Below are positions 43,898-52,348 of a stretch of DNA of 64,000 nt, one piece after another. The notes under the pieces are model-generated. The model made no database searches, was not told where the DNA came from, and was given only the letters and a program-made list of their open reading frames with translations. The translations under genes and the position numbers were made by a program. The stretch is from Trinickia mobilis (GTDB lineage: Bacteria > Pseudomonadota > Gammaproteobacteria > Burkholderiales > Burkholderiaceae), in the NCBI RefSeq assembly GCF_017315705.1, contig NZ_JAFLRF010000004.1, positions 62,001 through 126,000 on the forward strand, in the 5' to 3' direction. How positions within the stretch are numbered: the first letter of the stretch is position 1; the number at the start of each line of letters is the position of its first letter.

Positions 43898-44659
43898 GTG
43901 AACAAGAAAATCGTCATTCGCGCCGCCGCGGCAAGCGCCTTCTTGATGGCGCTGTCCGGCGCAGCGTCAGCGCAATCGGAGGCGTACACGACCCAGCCGG
44001 TGGACGTCTACGCCGGTCCTGCTGCCGATTACCCCGTCGTAGCCGAGTTGCCGCCGGGAGCGGAGCTCGCGGTGATGGGCTGCGTGTCCGATTACAGTTG
44101 GTGCGACGTCTCGACGCCAGAGTTTCGCGGATGGGTCTATGGAGGTTATCTGGGCTATCCGTATGAGGGCTCGGAAGTGCCGATCATGACTTACGGCGTG
44201 CAGATCGGGGTGCCGGTCGTGACGTTCGCGTTCGGCAGCTATTGGGACCACTACTACCGCGACCGGCCGTGGTTTCACGATCGGGACCGTTGGGCGCACC
44301 ATGAGCCGCCGCAGGGCGGCGGACCGGCTTTGAACCCGAGACCGGTCATTCACGGCGGTCCGCCGCCGGAACCTCAGCGGGGCTACGCGCACGGACCGGA
44401 GCAACAGCAGCCGCACCCTCAGCCGGACTACGCTCACGGGCCGGGACAACAGCAGCAGCAACCCCAGCGGGGCTACGCTCACGGACCGGAGCAACAGCAG
44501 CCGCAGCCCGGGTATGCCCATGGGCCCGCGCAGCCGCCCGCGCACGCGATGGGCGGGCCTCAAGGACAGGCGGCTCGCCCGGGCGGACCGCCCGCCGGGC
44601 ACGGCGGCGGCGAGGCGCGCGGCAACGACGAAGATCGCGGTCATCCGAGCAACCATTAG
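43898..44659 (+). CDS. secreted SH3-like domain protein with Gln/Pro-rich repeats
   Basis: A 253-residue exported protein. The GTG at 43898 is chosen because GAGGGAGGA lies just upstream and the signal peptide (ending SGAASAQ) begins there. After the signal is a bacterial SH3-like domain (PVDVYAGPAADYPVVAELPP ... WCDVSTPEFRGWVYGGYLGY). The second half is low-complexity, with four copies of a GYAHGPEQQQPQP-like unit at about 44381-44535 and a Gly/Pro-rich tail. SH3-like domains often bind cell-wall peptides; the role here is unknown. Confidence 0.8.
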   Translation: MNKKIVIRAAAASAFLMALSGAASAQSEAYTTQPVDVYAGPAADYPVVAELPPGAELAVMGCVSDYSWCDVSTPEFRGWVYGGYLGYPYEGSEVPIMTYGVQIGVPVVTFAFGSYWDHYYRDRPWFHDRDRWAHHEPPQGGGPALNPRPVIHGGPPPEPQRGYAHGPEQQQPHPQPDYAHGPGQQQQQPQRGYAHGPEQQQPQPGYAHGPAQPPAHAMGGPQGQAARPGGPPAGHGGGEARGNDEDRGHPSNH

Positions 44660-44704
44660 CGCCTGAGGGCGCTTTACGCGCGTCTTCGCGAGCGCGTTTC
44701 GACG

Positions 44705-44740
44705 CGGCCCGAAGTCTGCCTGCCGACAGACCTCGGGCCG
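44705..44740. terminator. bidirectional hairpin terminator
   Basis: A 14-bp stem with one mismatch (44705-44718 with 44727-44740) and an 8-nt loop lies between two convergent genes, 46 bp after the SH3-like gene and 8 bp after the lipoprotein stop. Confidence 0.7.
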
Positions 44741-44747
44741 ACGCTGC

Positions 44748-45296
44748 TCAATTCATATTCTCGTTGTCGGGATGCTCGTGAAGCGGGTCGGGGCTCTTTT
44801 GCGTCGAGCGCAACAGGCCTGTGTCGTCGAAATAGAAGTGGAAGAGCTGGTACCACGTGTTGTCTTCCAAATACCGGTAGCTCCAGACCTCGCGTTTGAC
44901 GAGCGGCAGATACGTCGTCTCCTCAGGCCGGCCGAAGTGGGTCAGCACGTCGGCGCGTGTCCACTTGCCGGGTTCCGCCCGGTAAAACTCGGACGGCTGC
45001 AGCACCTGGCGGACGTCGACCACTTTTCCGTTTGCGTCGATATCGGCGGCGACGGTGGTTTCGCCCATCGGTTGCGACGGCCACATCAGGCGCTTGCCGC
45101 CGTTCGAAAGGTCGTAGGTTTCCTTGGGCGGGCCCAGGGCCGCGGTGACGGCGGATTCGGGCTCGCCTGCTTGGAAGCGCTCCCACGGTTGGACGCAGGC
45201 ACTTAGGGTCAGCGTCAGCGCAAAGGCGAGCGCGAAGCGCCTGCGGTCAAAACGATACCGATGTGGGCAGAGTGTGGTCGATCTTCGCTGTGCCAT
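44748..45296 (-). CDS. putative lipoprotein, BamE/SmpA-like fold
   Basis: A 182-residue exported protein with a type II signal: Arg-rich start, hydrophobic core and lipobox LSAC. The mature part contains two similar stretches, ESAVTAALGPPKETYDLSNG and RADVLTHFGRPEETTYLPL, recalling the repeated helix-turn of SmpA/BamE-type domains. It is probably anchored in the outer membrane. The function is not known. The ATG at 45296 has a weak ribosome site. Confidence 0.75.
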   Translation of the reverse strand: MAQRRSTTLCPHRYRFDRRRFALAFALTLTLSACVQPWERFQAGEPESAVTAALGPPKETYDLSNGGKRLMWPSQPMGETTVAADIDANGKVVDVRQVLQPSEFYRAEPGKWTRADVLTHFGRPEETTYLPLVKREVWSYRYLEDNTWYQLFHFYFDDTGLLRSTQKSPDPLHEHPDNENMN

Positions 45297-45371
45297 GCCG
45301 AACCCCGCGCGTGAAGGCGTACATGAGGTTTTGACACGAAGGATCCGGGAAAATTTGAGGGCCGGCAAAAA

Positions 45372-45400
45372 CCTGCCAAGCACCGTTGGTGCTTGGCAGG
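45372..45400 (-). terminator. Rho-independent terminator of the secreted hydrolase gene
   Basis: A perfect 13-bp stem (45372-45384 with 45388-45400) with a 3-nt loop is followed on the minus strand by five T residues. It lies 52 bp beyond the hydrolase stop and is the strongest intrinsic terminator in the window. Confidence 0.92.
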
Positions 45401-45451
45401 TCCTGTTTCAACCGTCCTTTCCGTTGAGTGTGGCTGCGTCGATCGCAACGC

Positions 45452-48019
45452 TTACTGTCCGGTGTAACCGACCGGCACCGTAACGTTGTTTTTGATCACG
45501 GTCGCGTTCGAAGATACGACGTAGATCGGCGCCTCGGTCAGCTTCAGATTGACCACGCCGTTCGAGTAAGGCACGGTGCTCGCATTGCCCATCATGTCGA
45601 GCACGGTCACGTTGCCGCTCGCACCGCTCGAATCGACGGTCAGCGCGTAGTTCGTGCTGTAGGTCGGGCTATAGCTGCCGGACGAAGTGGGCCACTGCGC
45701 GTTGTTGTGCGTCCACAAGGCGGTGATGACGGTGCTGCCCGTGAGTTGCTGGAACGCATAGCCATACACCATCGAGGGCAAGCCTTTCAGGCGTCCGAGC
45801 GTCTGCGTGCCGTCGATGATGCGCGTCATCGCGGCGAACGCCATCGCTTCGGGCTTCGGGCTCAGGTTCGTCGCGCCGTAATTTCCCTGCGAATCGACGA
45901 TGTCGAAGAACGAACCGTATCCCGCCTCGCCGGGGTAGTCGGACCCATAGAAGAAGTACGTCACCTGTGCGCCCTCGCCGAGGACGATGAGATGCGCGCG
46001 CGCGGCAACGGCGGCCTGTGCATAGAGCTGGTTGCTCGACGGGTAGTTCGGACCGTAAGCCGCGCCGGCGTCGTAACTGATGCCGAGTTCGGTCGACCAG
46101 AGCTTCATGTTCGGCTTGATCGACTGCATTTCCGAGCGCAGCGCCTGCATCTGCTTGTCGAGCGCATTGGCGACGTTCGCCGGGTTCGGATCCGTGTCGT
46201 ACAGCTCGGGCGGATGCGCCGGGTAAGTGCCTGCGTTGTAGTAGCCGTGCGTCGTGACGCCGTCGAGGTACTGGCCCAATCCCAGTGCGGCGTAGGTTTG
46301 CAGATAACCGCTCGTGCACTCGGTCTGGCAATTGGCCGGGAACGGGTTGGTCGGGCCCATGACGACAGCGTTCGGATCCGTCGAGTGCAAGCCGGCGTAG
46401 ACCGCGGCATACATCGCGACGAAGTTCGCTTGCGAATCCGCCCACTGCGGCTCCCACGTCACCTGGTAGTAGTTCTTCTGCTGGTTCGGGAAGTAAGTCT
46501 TGCGGTCCGCCTCCGTATCCGTGCCGACGCGCGACATGTAGTTTTGGTAGTAGGTGAGATTCGCCGGCGCGTTCGTGTCGTCCTGGTAGCCGCCGGTGGG
46601 GCTGGCCCACGCGGGAATGCCGTCGAGACGGACGAGGCGCATGACGTTGCCGCTCGTGTAGGACGGATTGAGGCTCGAGAGCGAAGGCGTCCACGTGTTC
46701 GGGCCGTTGGGCTCCATGGCGGAGAGCTCGCGGTCGTCGATCGTTTGCGACACGCCGAGGTCCGACAGGGCGGCGGCATTGCTGTTGAAGCCCTGCATCC
46801 CGAAGCGGTGCTGATCTTGATGCGCGTACGTGACGGCCGGCACGACGCTCGACACGTTGGGCAGGATGCCGAACGTGGCGATGCCGGTCGGGCGGGTGCC
46901 GGCTTGCGGCAAGGTTCCGCCCGCGTTGGACAGCGTCGCCGTCACGGCGAAGTAGCCGCCGAGCGAGGACTGGCACGAGAGCGTGTTCGTCTGAGCGCCG
47001 CTCGCGACAGGGAACGTGCCGCTGCCCTTGATGTTGCCGACTTGATCCTGGATGGACCACGCGACGGAATCGGACGCCGGCGCGTTAGTGACGAACGACA
47101 GCTTGAACGTGCTGCCCGCGGCGAACAGGCGCGTTCCGTCCGAGCTTGGCGTATCGGCGCTGATCAGGCCGTTGGTGCTGCCGCCTGCGGCCGTGGCGGG
47201 CGCGGCGCAGGTGATGGCGCCGCTCGATGACGTGTTCGAACCGGAGTTGTTCGCCGTCGAACCCGAGGTCGAGCCCGAGCCGGACGTCGAACCCGAGGTC
47301 GAGCCCGTGCCCGACGTCGAGCCGGAAGTCGTGCCCGTGCCCGACGTCGAGCCGGAAGTCGTGCCCGTGCCGGAGCTCGACGTCGAACCGGAGCCCGCGG
47401 AGGCGGTGCCCGACGAGGGAATCCAGCAACTCTTGCTGGTGCCGAAGGCGGGATCGCCGCCGAACGCCGAATTCGTGCAAGCCACGCCGTTGGTGAAGCT
47501 CTTGGTCACGTTATTGGCCGTCGTGCTCGCGCCGAAGAGGACATTCGTCGTCCCCGTGAACGAGCAGAAGCCGTTTTCAGACGCACATTTGGTCCACGAG
47601 GTGGTCGTCGGCGGCGTGGAGGGGCTCGTGCCGGAACTCGTGCTCGAGCCTGTGCCGCTCGATGTCGAACTGCCGTACCAGCAGCTCTTTTGATATCCGT
47701 AGGCCGGGTCCGTCGACGCAACGACGCCGTTCGTGCAGCTCACGCCGTTCTTGAACGGTCCGTTGACGCTGTACTGGGTGCTGGTGCCGAAGACAACGTT
47801 TGCGGTCCCGGTGAACGAACAGAACTGGTTCTCTTGCGCGCAAAGCGTATAAGTGACCCCGTTCACGGTGAGCGTGCTTTGAGCGTGGGCGCTCGTGGCC
47901 CACAGCGTCGCGAGACTCAAAAGCAACGTCAATAAAACTCCAGTAATAAGTTCCCTAGTATTGATACGCCAGCGCGGATTGGCGGATACGCGAAGATTTA
48001 GGAAGTCTGAGTTCGACAC
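45452..48019 (-). CDS. large secreted modular protein: two Cys-rich modules, Ser/Gly/Thr linker, glycoside-hydrolase-like barrel
   Basis: An 855-residue exported protein starting with GTG 48019 (AAAGGT upstream), with a long signal region ending ATSAHAQ. Two homologous modules of about 65 residues follow; each has four Cys and the pattern CxxENxFCSFTGTxNVxFG ... CTN ... FGTSKSCW. A Ser/Gly/Thr linker with 10-residue repeats comes next. From about residue 330 a TIM-barrel-like domain carries VTWEPQWADS and LWSTELGIS, whose Glu residues may be acid/base and nucleophile as in GH39-like clans. The last 90 residues look like a beta-sandwich. The Cys modules are probably carbohydrate-binding. The substrate is unknown. 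Confidence 0.75.
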   Translation of the reverse strand: MSNSDFLNLRVSANPRWRINTRELITGVLLTLLLSLATLWATSAHAQSTLTVNGVTYTLCAQENQFCSFTGTANVVFGTSTQYSVNGPFKNGVSCTNGVVASTDPAYGYQKSCWYGSSTSSGTGSSTSSGTSPSTPPTTTSWTKCASENGFCSFTGTTNVLFGASTTANNVTKSFTNGVACTNSAFGGDPAFGTSKSCWIPSSGTASAGSGSTSSSGTGTTSGSTSGTGTTSGSTSGTGSTSGSTSGSGSTSGSTANNSGSNTSSSGAITCAAPATAAGGSTNGLISADTPSSDGTRLFAAGSTFKLSFVTNAPASDSVAWSIQDQVGNIKGSGTFPVASGAQTNTLSCQSSLGGYFAVTATLSNAGGTLPQAGTRPTGIATFGILPNVSSVVPAVTYAHQDQHRFGMQGFNSNAAALSDLGVSQTIDDRELSAMEPNGPNTWTPSLSSLNPSYTSGNVMRLVRLDGIPAWASPTGGYQDDTNAPANLTYYQNYMSRVGTDTEADRKTYFPNQQKNYYQVTWEPQWADSQANFVAMYAAVYAGLHSTDPNAVVMGPTNPFPANCQTECTSGYLQTYAALGLGQYLDGVTTHGYYNAGTYPAHPPELYDTDPNPANVANALDKQMQALRSEMQSIKPNMKLWSTELGISYDAGAAYGPNYPSSNQLYAQAAVAARAHLIVLGEGAQVTYFFYGSDYPGEAGYGSFFDIVDSQGNYGATNLSPKPEAMAFAAMTRIIDGTQTLGRLKGLPSMVYGYAFQQLTGSTVITALWTHNNAQWPTSSGSYSPTYSTNYALTVDSSGASGNVTVLDMMGNASTVPYSNGVVNLKLTEAPIYVVSSNATVIKNNVTVPVGYTGQ
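47256..47375 (-). repeat. four tandem 30-bp repeats encoding the Ser/Gly/Thr linker
   Basis: Units start at 47256, 47286, 47316 and 47346 and differ by only a few bases. Each encodes ten residues of the SGTGTTSGST type. Near-identity of the units suggests recent slippage, so linker length is likely to vary between strains. Confidence 0.85.
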
Positions 48020-48560
48020 GACGTGACCTTTTTTGCGGTGTTGGGTCTGAGGATTCAGGCACGTCGGATGCTAATGGAAATCTTTTTTTGGTCAAAGGGA
48101 ATTAACTCGAAATAAATTACGTGACTTGAACAACGATAAGTGATATTGGCGATCTGGCACCGGAAATAAATGCTTTATTTACATCGGGATACGTGGGTCA
48201 AAATGCTTGAAGAGCACCATATTTAGCAGACATCTGTCCAACAGTGATGGGCATCGCGCGGGCTTCAGGTTGGGTGCGGAGCGTACGACCCTTTTTGGAG
48301 AATCTCTGAAAAAGAGTGAGTGGATTTCTCTGTTAGCACCCATTCGCCAATATCGAGATCATATTGGCCGAATTATTCTAATCGCCTCTCCACAATCAGT
48401 GCAAACGCAAAGTCCAAACCGGCAAAATATTCACCATTTATTTCAAACATAGCGCACGTTTTGAATTCGACCCGAATATCGCTATCGAACGTCGGCATCG
48501 CTGCGATTCGTCAGCAGATTTCCAGCTTCGCCGGCTATTAAATATCGTACGCGATTAAAT
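48020..48560. other. AT-rich intergenic region between the secreted hydrolase and ohr
   Basis: About 540 bp, clearly AT-richer than the flanks. Short frames (for example 48207-48452) show no domain or codon bias and are not called. It should hold the promoter of the large secreted protein, but I cannot place it. Confidence 0.5.
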
Positions 48561-48569
48561 CTCATACGC

Positions 48570-48625
48570 TTGACACAGCTCGACCTTTCCATCATCATGT
48601 GACGCATGCGATTACATCGCATGCG
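48570..48625 (+). promoter_or_regulatory. ohr promoter with palindromic operator
   Basis: TTGACA (48570-48575), a 17-bp spacer and CATCAT (48593-48598) form a good sigma-70 promoter. Directly downstream, CGCATGCGAT (48603-48612) and its exact inverted copy (48616-48625) flank TAC. The position over the expected start of transcription suits a repressor such as an OhrR/MarR-type peroxide sensor; none is encoded nearby. Confidence 0.65.
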
Positions 48626-48663
48626 ATATAAACCTCTTCCAGTATCGGACAAGGAAATTTGTG

Positions 48664-49089
48664 ATGACCAAGATCGAAACCGTGCTGCTCACCGGCAAGA
48701 CCCACACGACGTTAAGCGGCCATGAGCGCGTCAACCTCCAGCTCTCGTCACCCGGCAACGACAAACACCCTGAGCAGCTGTTCTCGGACGTCGACGCGCA
48801 TCCGAGCGCGGAGCGGTTGTTCGCGGGCGCGTGGTCAGCGTGTTTGATTTCCGCGATCGGGCTCGCGGCCAAGGCGAAAAAGGTCGTGCTGCCGTCCGGC
48901 TTGTCCCTCGACATCGAGGTGGATCTCGGCATGACCGGCGGCGCCTACTTCCTGCAAGCCCGCATCGACGTCGGCATGCCGGGCATCGCGCGCGAAGTCG
49001 CCGAGGCGATCGTGCATGCCGCGGACGAAATATGCCCGTACTCGAAAGCCACGCGAGGCAACATCGACGTCGCCATCAACGTGCGCTGA
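48664..49089 (+). CDS. ohr: organic hydroperoxide resistance protein (Ohr/OsmC family)
   Basis: A 141-residue thiol peroxidase of the OsmC/Ohr family. The reactive cysteine is Cys60 in AGAWSACL and the resolving one Cys124 in CPYSKATRGNID, the Ohr-type ending. It reduces organic hydroperoxides with lipoylated proteins as the electron source. The ATG at 48664 is preferred over the GTG at 48661 by spacing from AAGGAA. The upstream palindrome suggests peroxide-responsive control. Confidence 0.9.
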   Translation: MTKIETVLLTGKTHTTLSGHERVNLQLSSPGNDKHPEQLFSDVDAHPSAERLFAGAWSACLISAIGLAAKAKKVVLPSGLSLDIEVDLGMTGGAYFLQARIDVGMPGIAREVAEAIVHAADEICPYSKATRGNIDVAINVR

Positions 49090-49184
49090 CCCGGTACGCG
49101 AATTCAACCCACTTCGGGGCGCGCTCCGGCAAGGCACGCGCCTCCTCGATCTACCACTGAACCCTGTTTTAGCGAGATTCCATC

Positions 49185-49457
49185 ATGAAGACCAAACTCA
49201 TCGCCGCCCTGCTCGCCGCACTGTCGGCTTCCGCCGCCGCCCCCGCGTTTGCCGGCGGCTACGGCCCGGCCCCGTTCTACCAGCCCTCTGTCGGCGCACC
49301 CGCGTCGCAGCGCGGTCAGAGCGCGTCGATCCTCGCCGCCGAGCGGGACGGCGCCGACATGTCGCAATCGGCCTATGGCGGTGCGATCTCCGGCCAGTCC
49401 CAATCGGCTGGCCGTACCGCCCTCATGCCGCGCGACACGCTCTACGCACATCACTAA
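49185..49457 (+). CDS. small secreted hypothetical protein
   Basis: A 90-residue protein with a clear signal peptide (MKTKLIAALLAALSASAAAP, cleavage near AFA-GG). The mature part of about 67 residues is Ser/Gln/Gly-rich (SQSAYGGAISGQSQSAGRT) and has no Cys. I recognise no family. The ATG at 49185 fits the signal peptide, although the ribosome site is weak. It lies 95 bp after ohr and ends before a strong hairpin, so it may be transcribed with ohr. Confidence 0.72.
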   Translation: MKTKLIAALLAALSASAAAPAFAGGYGPAPFYQPSVGAPASQRGQSASILAAERDGADMSQSAYGGAISGQSQSAGRTALMPRDTLYAHH

Positions 49458-49465
49458 GCCGCGCA

Positions 49466-49490
49466 CGCTCCGTCGCCGGGACGGAGCGTA
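49466..49490. terminator. hairpin terminator between convergent genes
   Basis: A perfect 10-bp stem (49466-49475 with 49481-49490) with a 5-nt loop starts 9 bp after the small secreted protein. No T run follows on the plus strand; it could serve both converging transcripts. Confidence 0.7.
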
Positions 49491-49552
49491 TCGCCGCGGC
49501 TCTCCGGTCCAGCCGATCCCCCGGAACGGGCAGCAACCCCGATCCGGTTCGC

Positions 49553-50824
49553 TTACACCGATGCAAACGCGATATCCGACGGACTTCCAACCGCGACGTA
49601 GTTGCCGGTAAAGCGCAGCTTGCCGCTCGCCTTGTCGGCCGCGAAGATCGCGATGTGGTCGCTGCGCTGGTTCAACGAATAGAGAAAACGCCCCGACGGA
49701 TCGAAGCGGATCACGCGCGGATAGTCGCCGCCGGCCGGTGTCTCGCCGATCGGTTGAACGTGTCCGTTCGCGCCGATGCCGAACTGCACGATGGTGTCGT
49801 GCAGGCGATTCGCGACATAGACGAAGCGGCCATCGTGAGACAGCATGATTTCCGACGCGAAACTCGTGCCCTGATATCCCGGCGGCAACGTCGACACCGA
49901 CTGCAGCTGCGTGAGCGTGCCGCGCGCGGCATCGTAGCCGTAGCAGACGAGCGTCGACGCTTCCTCCGTGACTTCGTACAGATAGCGGCCGTTCGGATGG
50001 AACGCGACGTGCCGCGGCCCCGCTCCGGCCGACGCCGCGACGAACGGCGGATCGTTCGACGACAACGCGCCGGTCGCTTCGTCGAACTTCCACACATAGG
50101 TGCGATCGACGCCGAGATCCGTCGAGATCGCGAAGCGGCCGTCCGGCGACGGCACGATCGTGTGCGCGTGCGGGCCGTCGTGGTCGCTGATCGCGAAGCT
50201 GCCGGGCACGCCTACGGCCGCGCGCTGTGCGCCCGCCGGCGCCTGGGGCGCCTGCACGGACACTGCTTCGCCGAGCACGCCGTCGATCGCGACCGGCAGC
50301 ACCGCGACGCTGCCGCTGTTGTAGTTCGCGACCAGCAGGAAGCGGCCATTCGGATGCAGGCTCAGATAGACCGGTCCCGTGCCCTGCGAGTCGACCGTGT
50401 TGATCGGGTGCAACGCGCCGGTGCCCGCCTCGATCGCGTACGAGCTGACCGAACCGTTGGTCGTGCCGTTATAGTTCTTCACCTCGCTGACGCTGAACAG
50501 AAAGCGCTGTTGCGAGTCGATCGCGAGCGCGCTCGGATTCTCGATGCCCTGCACCGGCTCCAGGGGATCGAGCTTGCCGCTCGCGCGGTCGACCTGGAAA
50601 CGGTGAATGCCGAGACCGTGCGGCGTATAGGTGCCGACGTAGGCGAACAGCGGCTTGGTGTGCTGCGCCGGCGCGCCCGACACCGCGCCAATACCTGCCG
50701 CACGCACCGGCCGCGGGTTCGCGAGCGTGCCCATCGCGGACACCGCCGCCATCGCGCTCATGCTTTTCAGCCAGACGCGCCGCCCCTCTGAACCGGGAAC
50801 TTCGAGATGCCGAGCTTTGCTCAT
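49553..50824 (-). CDS. lactonase-family seven-bladed beta-propeller protein (6-phosphogluconolactonase-like)
   Basis: A 423-residue propeller protein of the Pgl/3-carboxymuconate-cyclase type. The repeated blade motif is visible as HPNGRFLLVANY, SPDGRFAISTDLG, HPNGRYLYEV, SHDGRFVYVANR and DPSGRFLYSLNQ. An N-terminal GRRVWLKSMSAMAAVSAM stretch looks like a Tat-type export signal, so a periplasmic lactonase is likely. It probably opens an aldonolactone before uptake by the neighbouring GntP permease (inference). The ATG at 50824 follows AGAGGC. Confidence 0.85.
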   Translation of the reverse strand: MSKARHLEVPGSEGRRVWLKSMSAMAAVSAMGTLANPRPVRAAGIGAVSGAPAQHTKPLFAYVGTYTPHGLGIHRFQVDRASGKLDPLEPVQGIENPSALAIDSQQRFLFSVSEVKNYNGTTNGSVSSYAIEAGTGALHPINTVDSQGTGPVYLSLHPNGRFLLVANYNSGSVAVLPVAIDGVLGEAVSVQAPQAPAGAQRAAVGVPGSFAISDHDGPHAHTIVPSPDGRFAISTDLGVDRTYVWKFDEATGALSSNDPPFVAASAGAGPRHVAFHPNGRYLYEVTEEASTLVCYGYDAARGTLTQLQSVSTLPPGYQGTSFASEIMLSHDGRFVYVANRLHDTIVQFGIGANGHVQPIGETPAGGDYPRVIRFDPSGRFLYSLNQRSDHIAIFAADKASGKLRFTGNYVAVGSPSDIAFASV

Positions 50825-50840
50825 CGATTGCCTCTTGTCG

Positions 50841-50879
50841 ACCCGAGTCAGCGCTTTAGCGGTTACCCGGGTCCCATGC
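50841..50879. repeat. dispersed inverted-repeat element, second copy
   Basis: ACCCGAGTCAGCGCT (50841-50855) is identical to part of 14763-14777. The right arm ACCCGGGTCCCATGC (50865-50879) is inverted relative to the left end of that first copy. The element lies between the lactonase start and the permease stop. Confidence 0.6.
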
Positions 50880-50883
50880 ATAG

Positions 50884-52254
50884 CTAGACGACGACCGACA
50901 GACCCAGTGTCAGAGCCAGCGCGACGACGGAGATCATCGTTTCGCACACGGTCCACGTCTTGAAGGTCTGAGTCACGGTCATGTTGAAATACTCCTTGAC
51001 CAGCCAGAATCCGCCATCGTTCACGTGCGACAGGATCAGCGAGCCCGCGCCCGTTGCCAGCACCAGCAGTTCGGGCCGCACCGCGGACGCCGTGCCGGCC
51101 GCCGCGGCCGCGATCGGCGCGAGAATGCCGGCGGCCGTCGACATCGCCACGGTTGCCGAGCCGGTCGCGACCCGGATCAGCGCCGCCACGAGCCACGCGA
51201 GCAGCAGGAGCGGTATCTGCGCGCTCGTCGCGCCGTCGACCATCGCCTTCGCTACGCCGCTGTCGATCAGGATCCGGCCGAACCCGGCGCCCGCGCCCAC
51301 CACGAGCGTGATGCTCGCGGTCGGCGCGAGGCACTCGTTGGTGAACTTCAGGATCGACTCGCGCCCGAAGCCGCGCGCCGTGCCGAACGTATAGAAGCTC
51401 AGCAGCACCGCGAGCAACAGCGCCATGTCCGGATGCCCGATCACATGCAGCAAATCGTTCGCGGTCGTCTTCGGCGCAACCAGCAGATCCGCCCAACTGC
51501 CGACCAGCATCAGCAGCACCGGCAGCAACACCGTCAAGAGCGTGATGCCGAAGCCGGGCAGCGACTGGGCCGTCCGCGCGTTGGCTGCTTCGACGAACTG
51601 CTGCGCCATCGGATTCTCGCCTTCGAGCACGACGAGCCGGCTCGCAAGCTTGGAGAATAGCGGACCGGCGAGCGCCGCGGTGGGAATGCCGACGATCAGT
51701 GCGTAGAAGATCGTCCTGCCGATATCCGCGTGATAGGCCGTGACCGCGAGCAGCGCGGCCGGATGCGGCGGAATCAGCCCGTGCACGACCGATAGCCCCG
51801 CGACCATCGGAATGCCGACCCGCACCATCGACGTGCCGGTGCGCTGCGCGACGTTGAACGCAATCGGGATCAAGAGCACGAAGCCGACTTCGAAGAACAC
51901 CGGCAGACCGACCAGAAACGCGATGCACATCATCGCCCAGTGAACGTTCTTCGGTCCGAACAGCTCGATCAGCGTGCGAGCGATGCGTTCCGCGCCGCCC
52001 GATTCGGCCATCATCTTGCCGAGCATCGTGCCGAGCCCGACGACGATCGCGATATGGCCGAGCGTGCCGCCGACGCCGGTTTCGAACGACTTGAGGATCG
52101 ACGTCATCGGCATGCCGACCGCGAGCGCAAGCACGACCGATACGACCATCAGCGTGATGAACGGATTGAGCTTGAAGCGCGCGATCAGCACGATCAATGC
52201 GACGATCGCGATCAGCGCATAGACGAGAAGGAGGCTTCCCTGAACAGTCGCCAT
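50884..52254 (-). CDS. GntP-family gluconate:H+ symporter
   Basis: A 456-residue inner-membrane permease with 12 or more hydrophobic segments. HIAIVVGLGTMLGKMMAESGGAERIA near the N-terminus and the GLIPPHPAA loop mark the GntP family, and ILSHVNDGGFWLVKEYF near the C-terminus is a family signature. These carry gluconate or related aldonates. The ATG at 52254 has GGAAAC upstream. It lies between the porin and lactonase genes, with both of which it probably forms a sugar-acid uptake module. Confidence 0.9.
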   Translation of the reverse strand: MATVQGSLLLVYALIAIVALIVLIARFKLNPFITLMVVSVVLALAVGMPMTSILKSFETGVGGTLGHIAIVVGLGTMLGKMMAESGGAERIARTLIELFGPKNVHWAMMCIAFLVGLPVFFEVGFVLLIPIAFNVAQRTGTSMVRVGIPMVAGLSVVHGLIPPHPAALLAVTAYHADIGRTIFYALIVGIPTAALAGPLFSKLASRLVVLEGENPMAQQFVEAANARTAQSLPGFGITLLTVLLPVLLMLVGSWADLLVAPKTTANDLLHVIGHPDMALLLAVLLSFYTFGTARGFGRESILKFTNECLAPTASITLVVGAGAGFGRILIDSGVAKAMVDGATSAQIPLLLLAWLVAALIRVATGSATVAMSTAAGILAPIAAAAAGTASAVRPELLVLATGAGSLILSHVNDGGFWLVKEYFNMTVTQTFKTWTVCETMISVVALALTLGLSVVV

Positions 52255-52348
52255 GTTGTTTCCAGAAAGAAGTAAGGGAGGAGCGCAGCGCGCCCCGCGC
52301 CGTCAGTCATCGCTTGACGACAGCCGGAAGCGCTGCGGCGACACGCGG

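Noticed and set aside
48207-48452. 81-codon frame in the AT-rich gap before ohr
   Set aside because: No ribosome site, no family and no codon bias; consistent with chance in AT-rich DNA.
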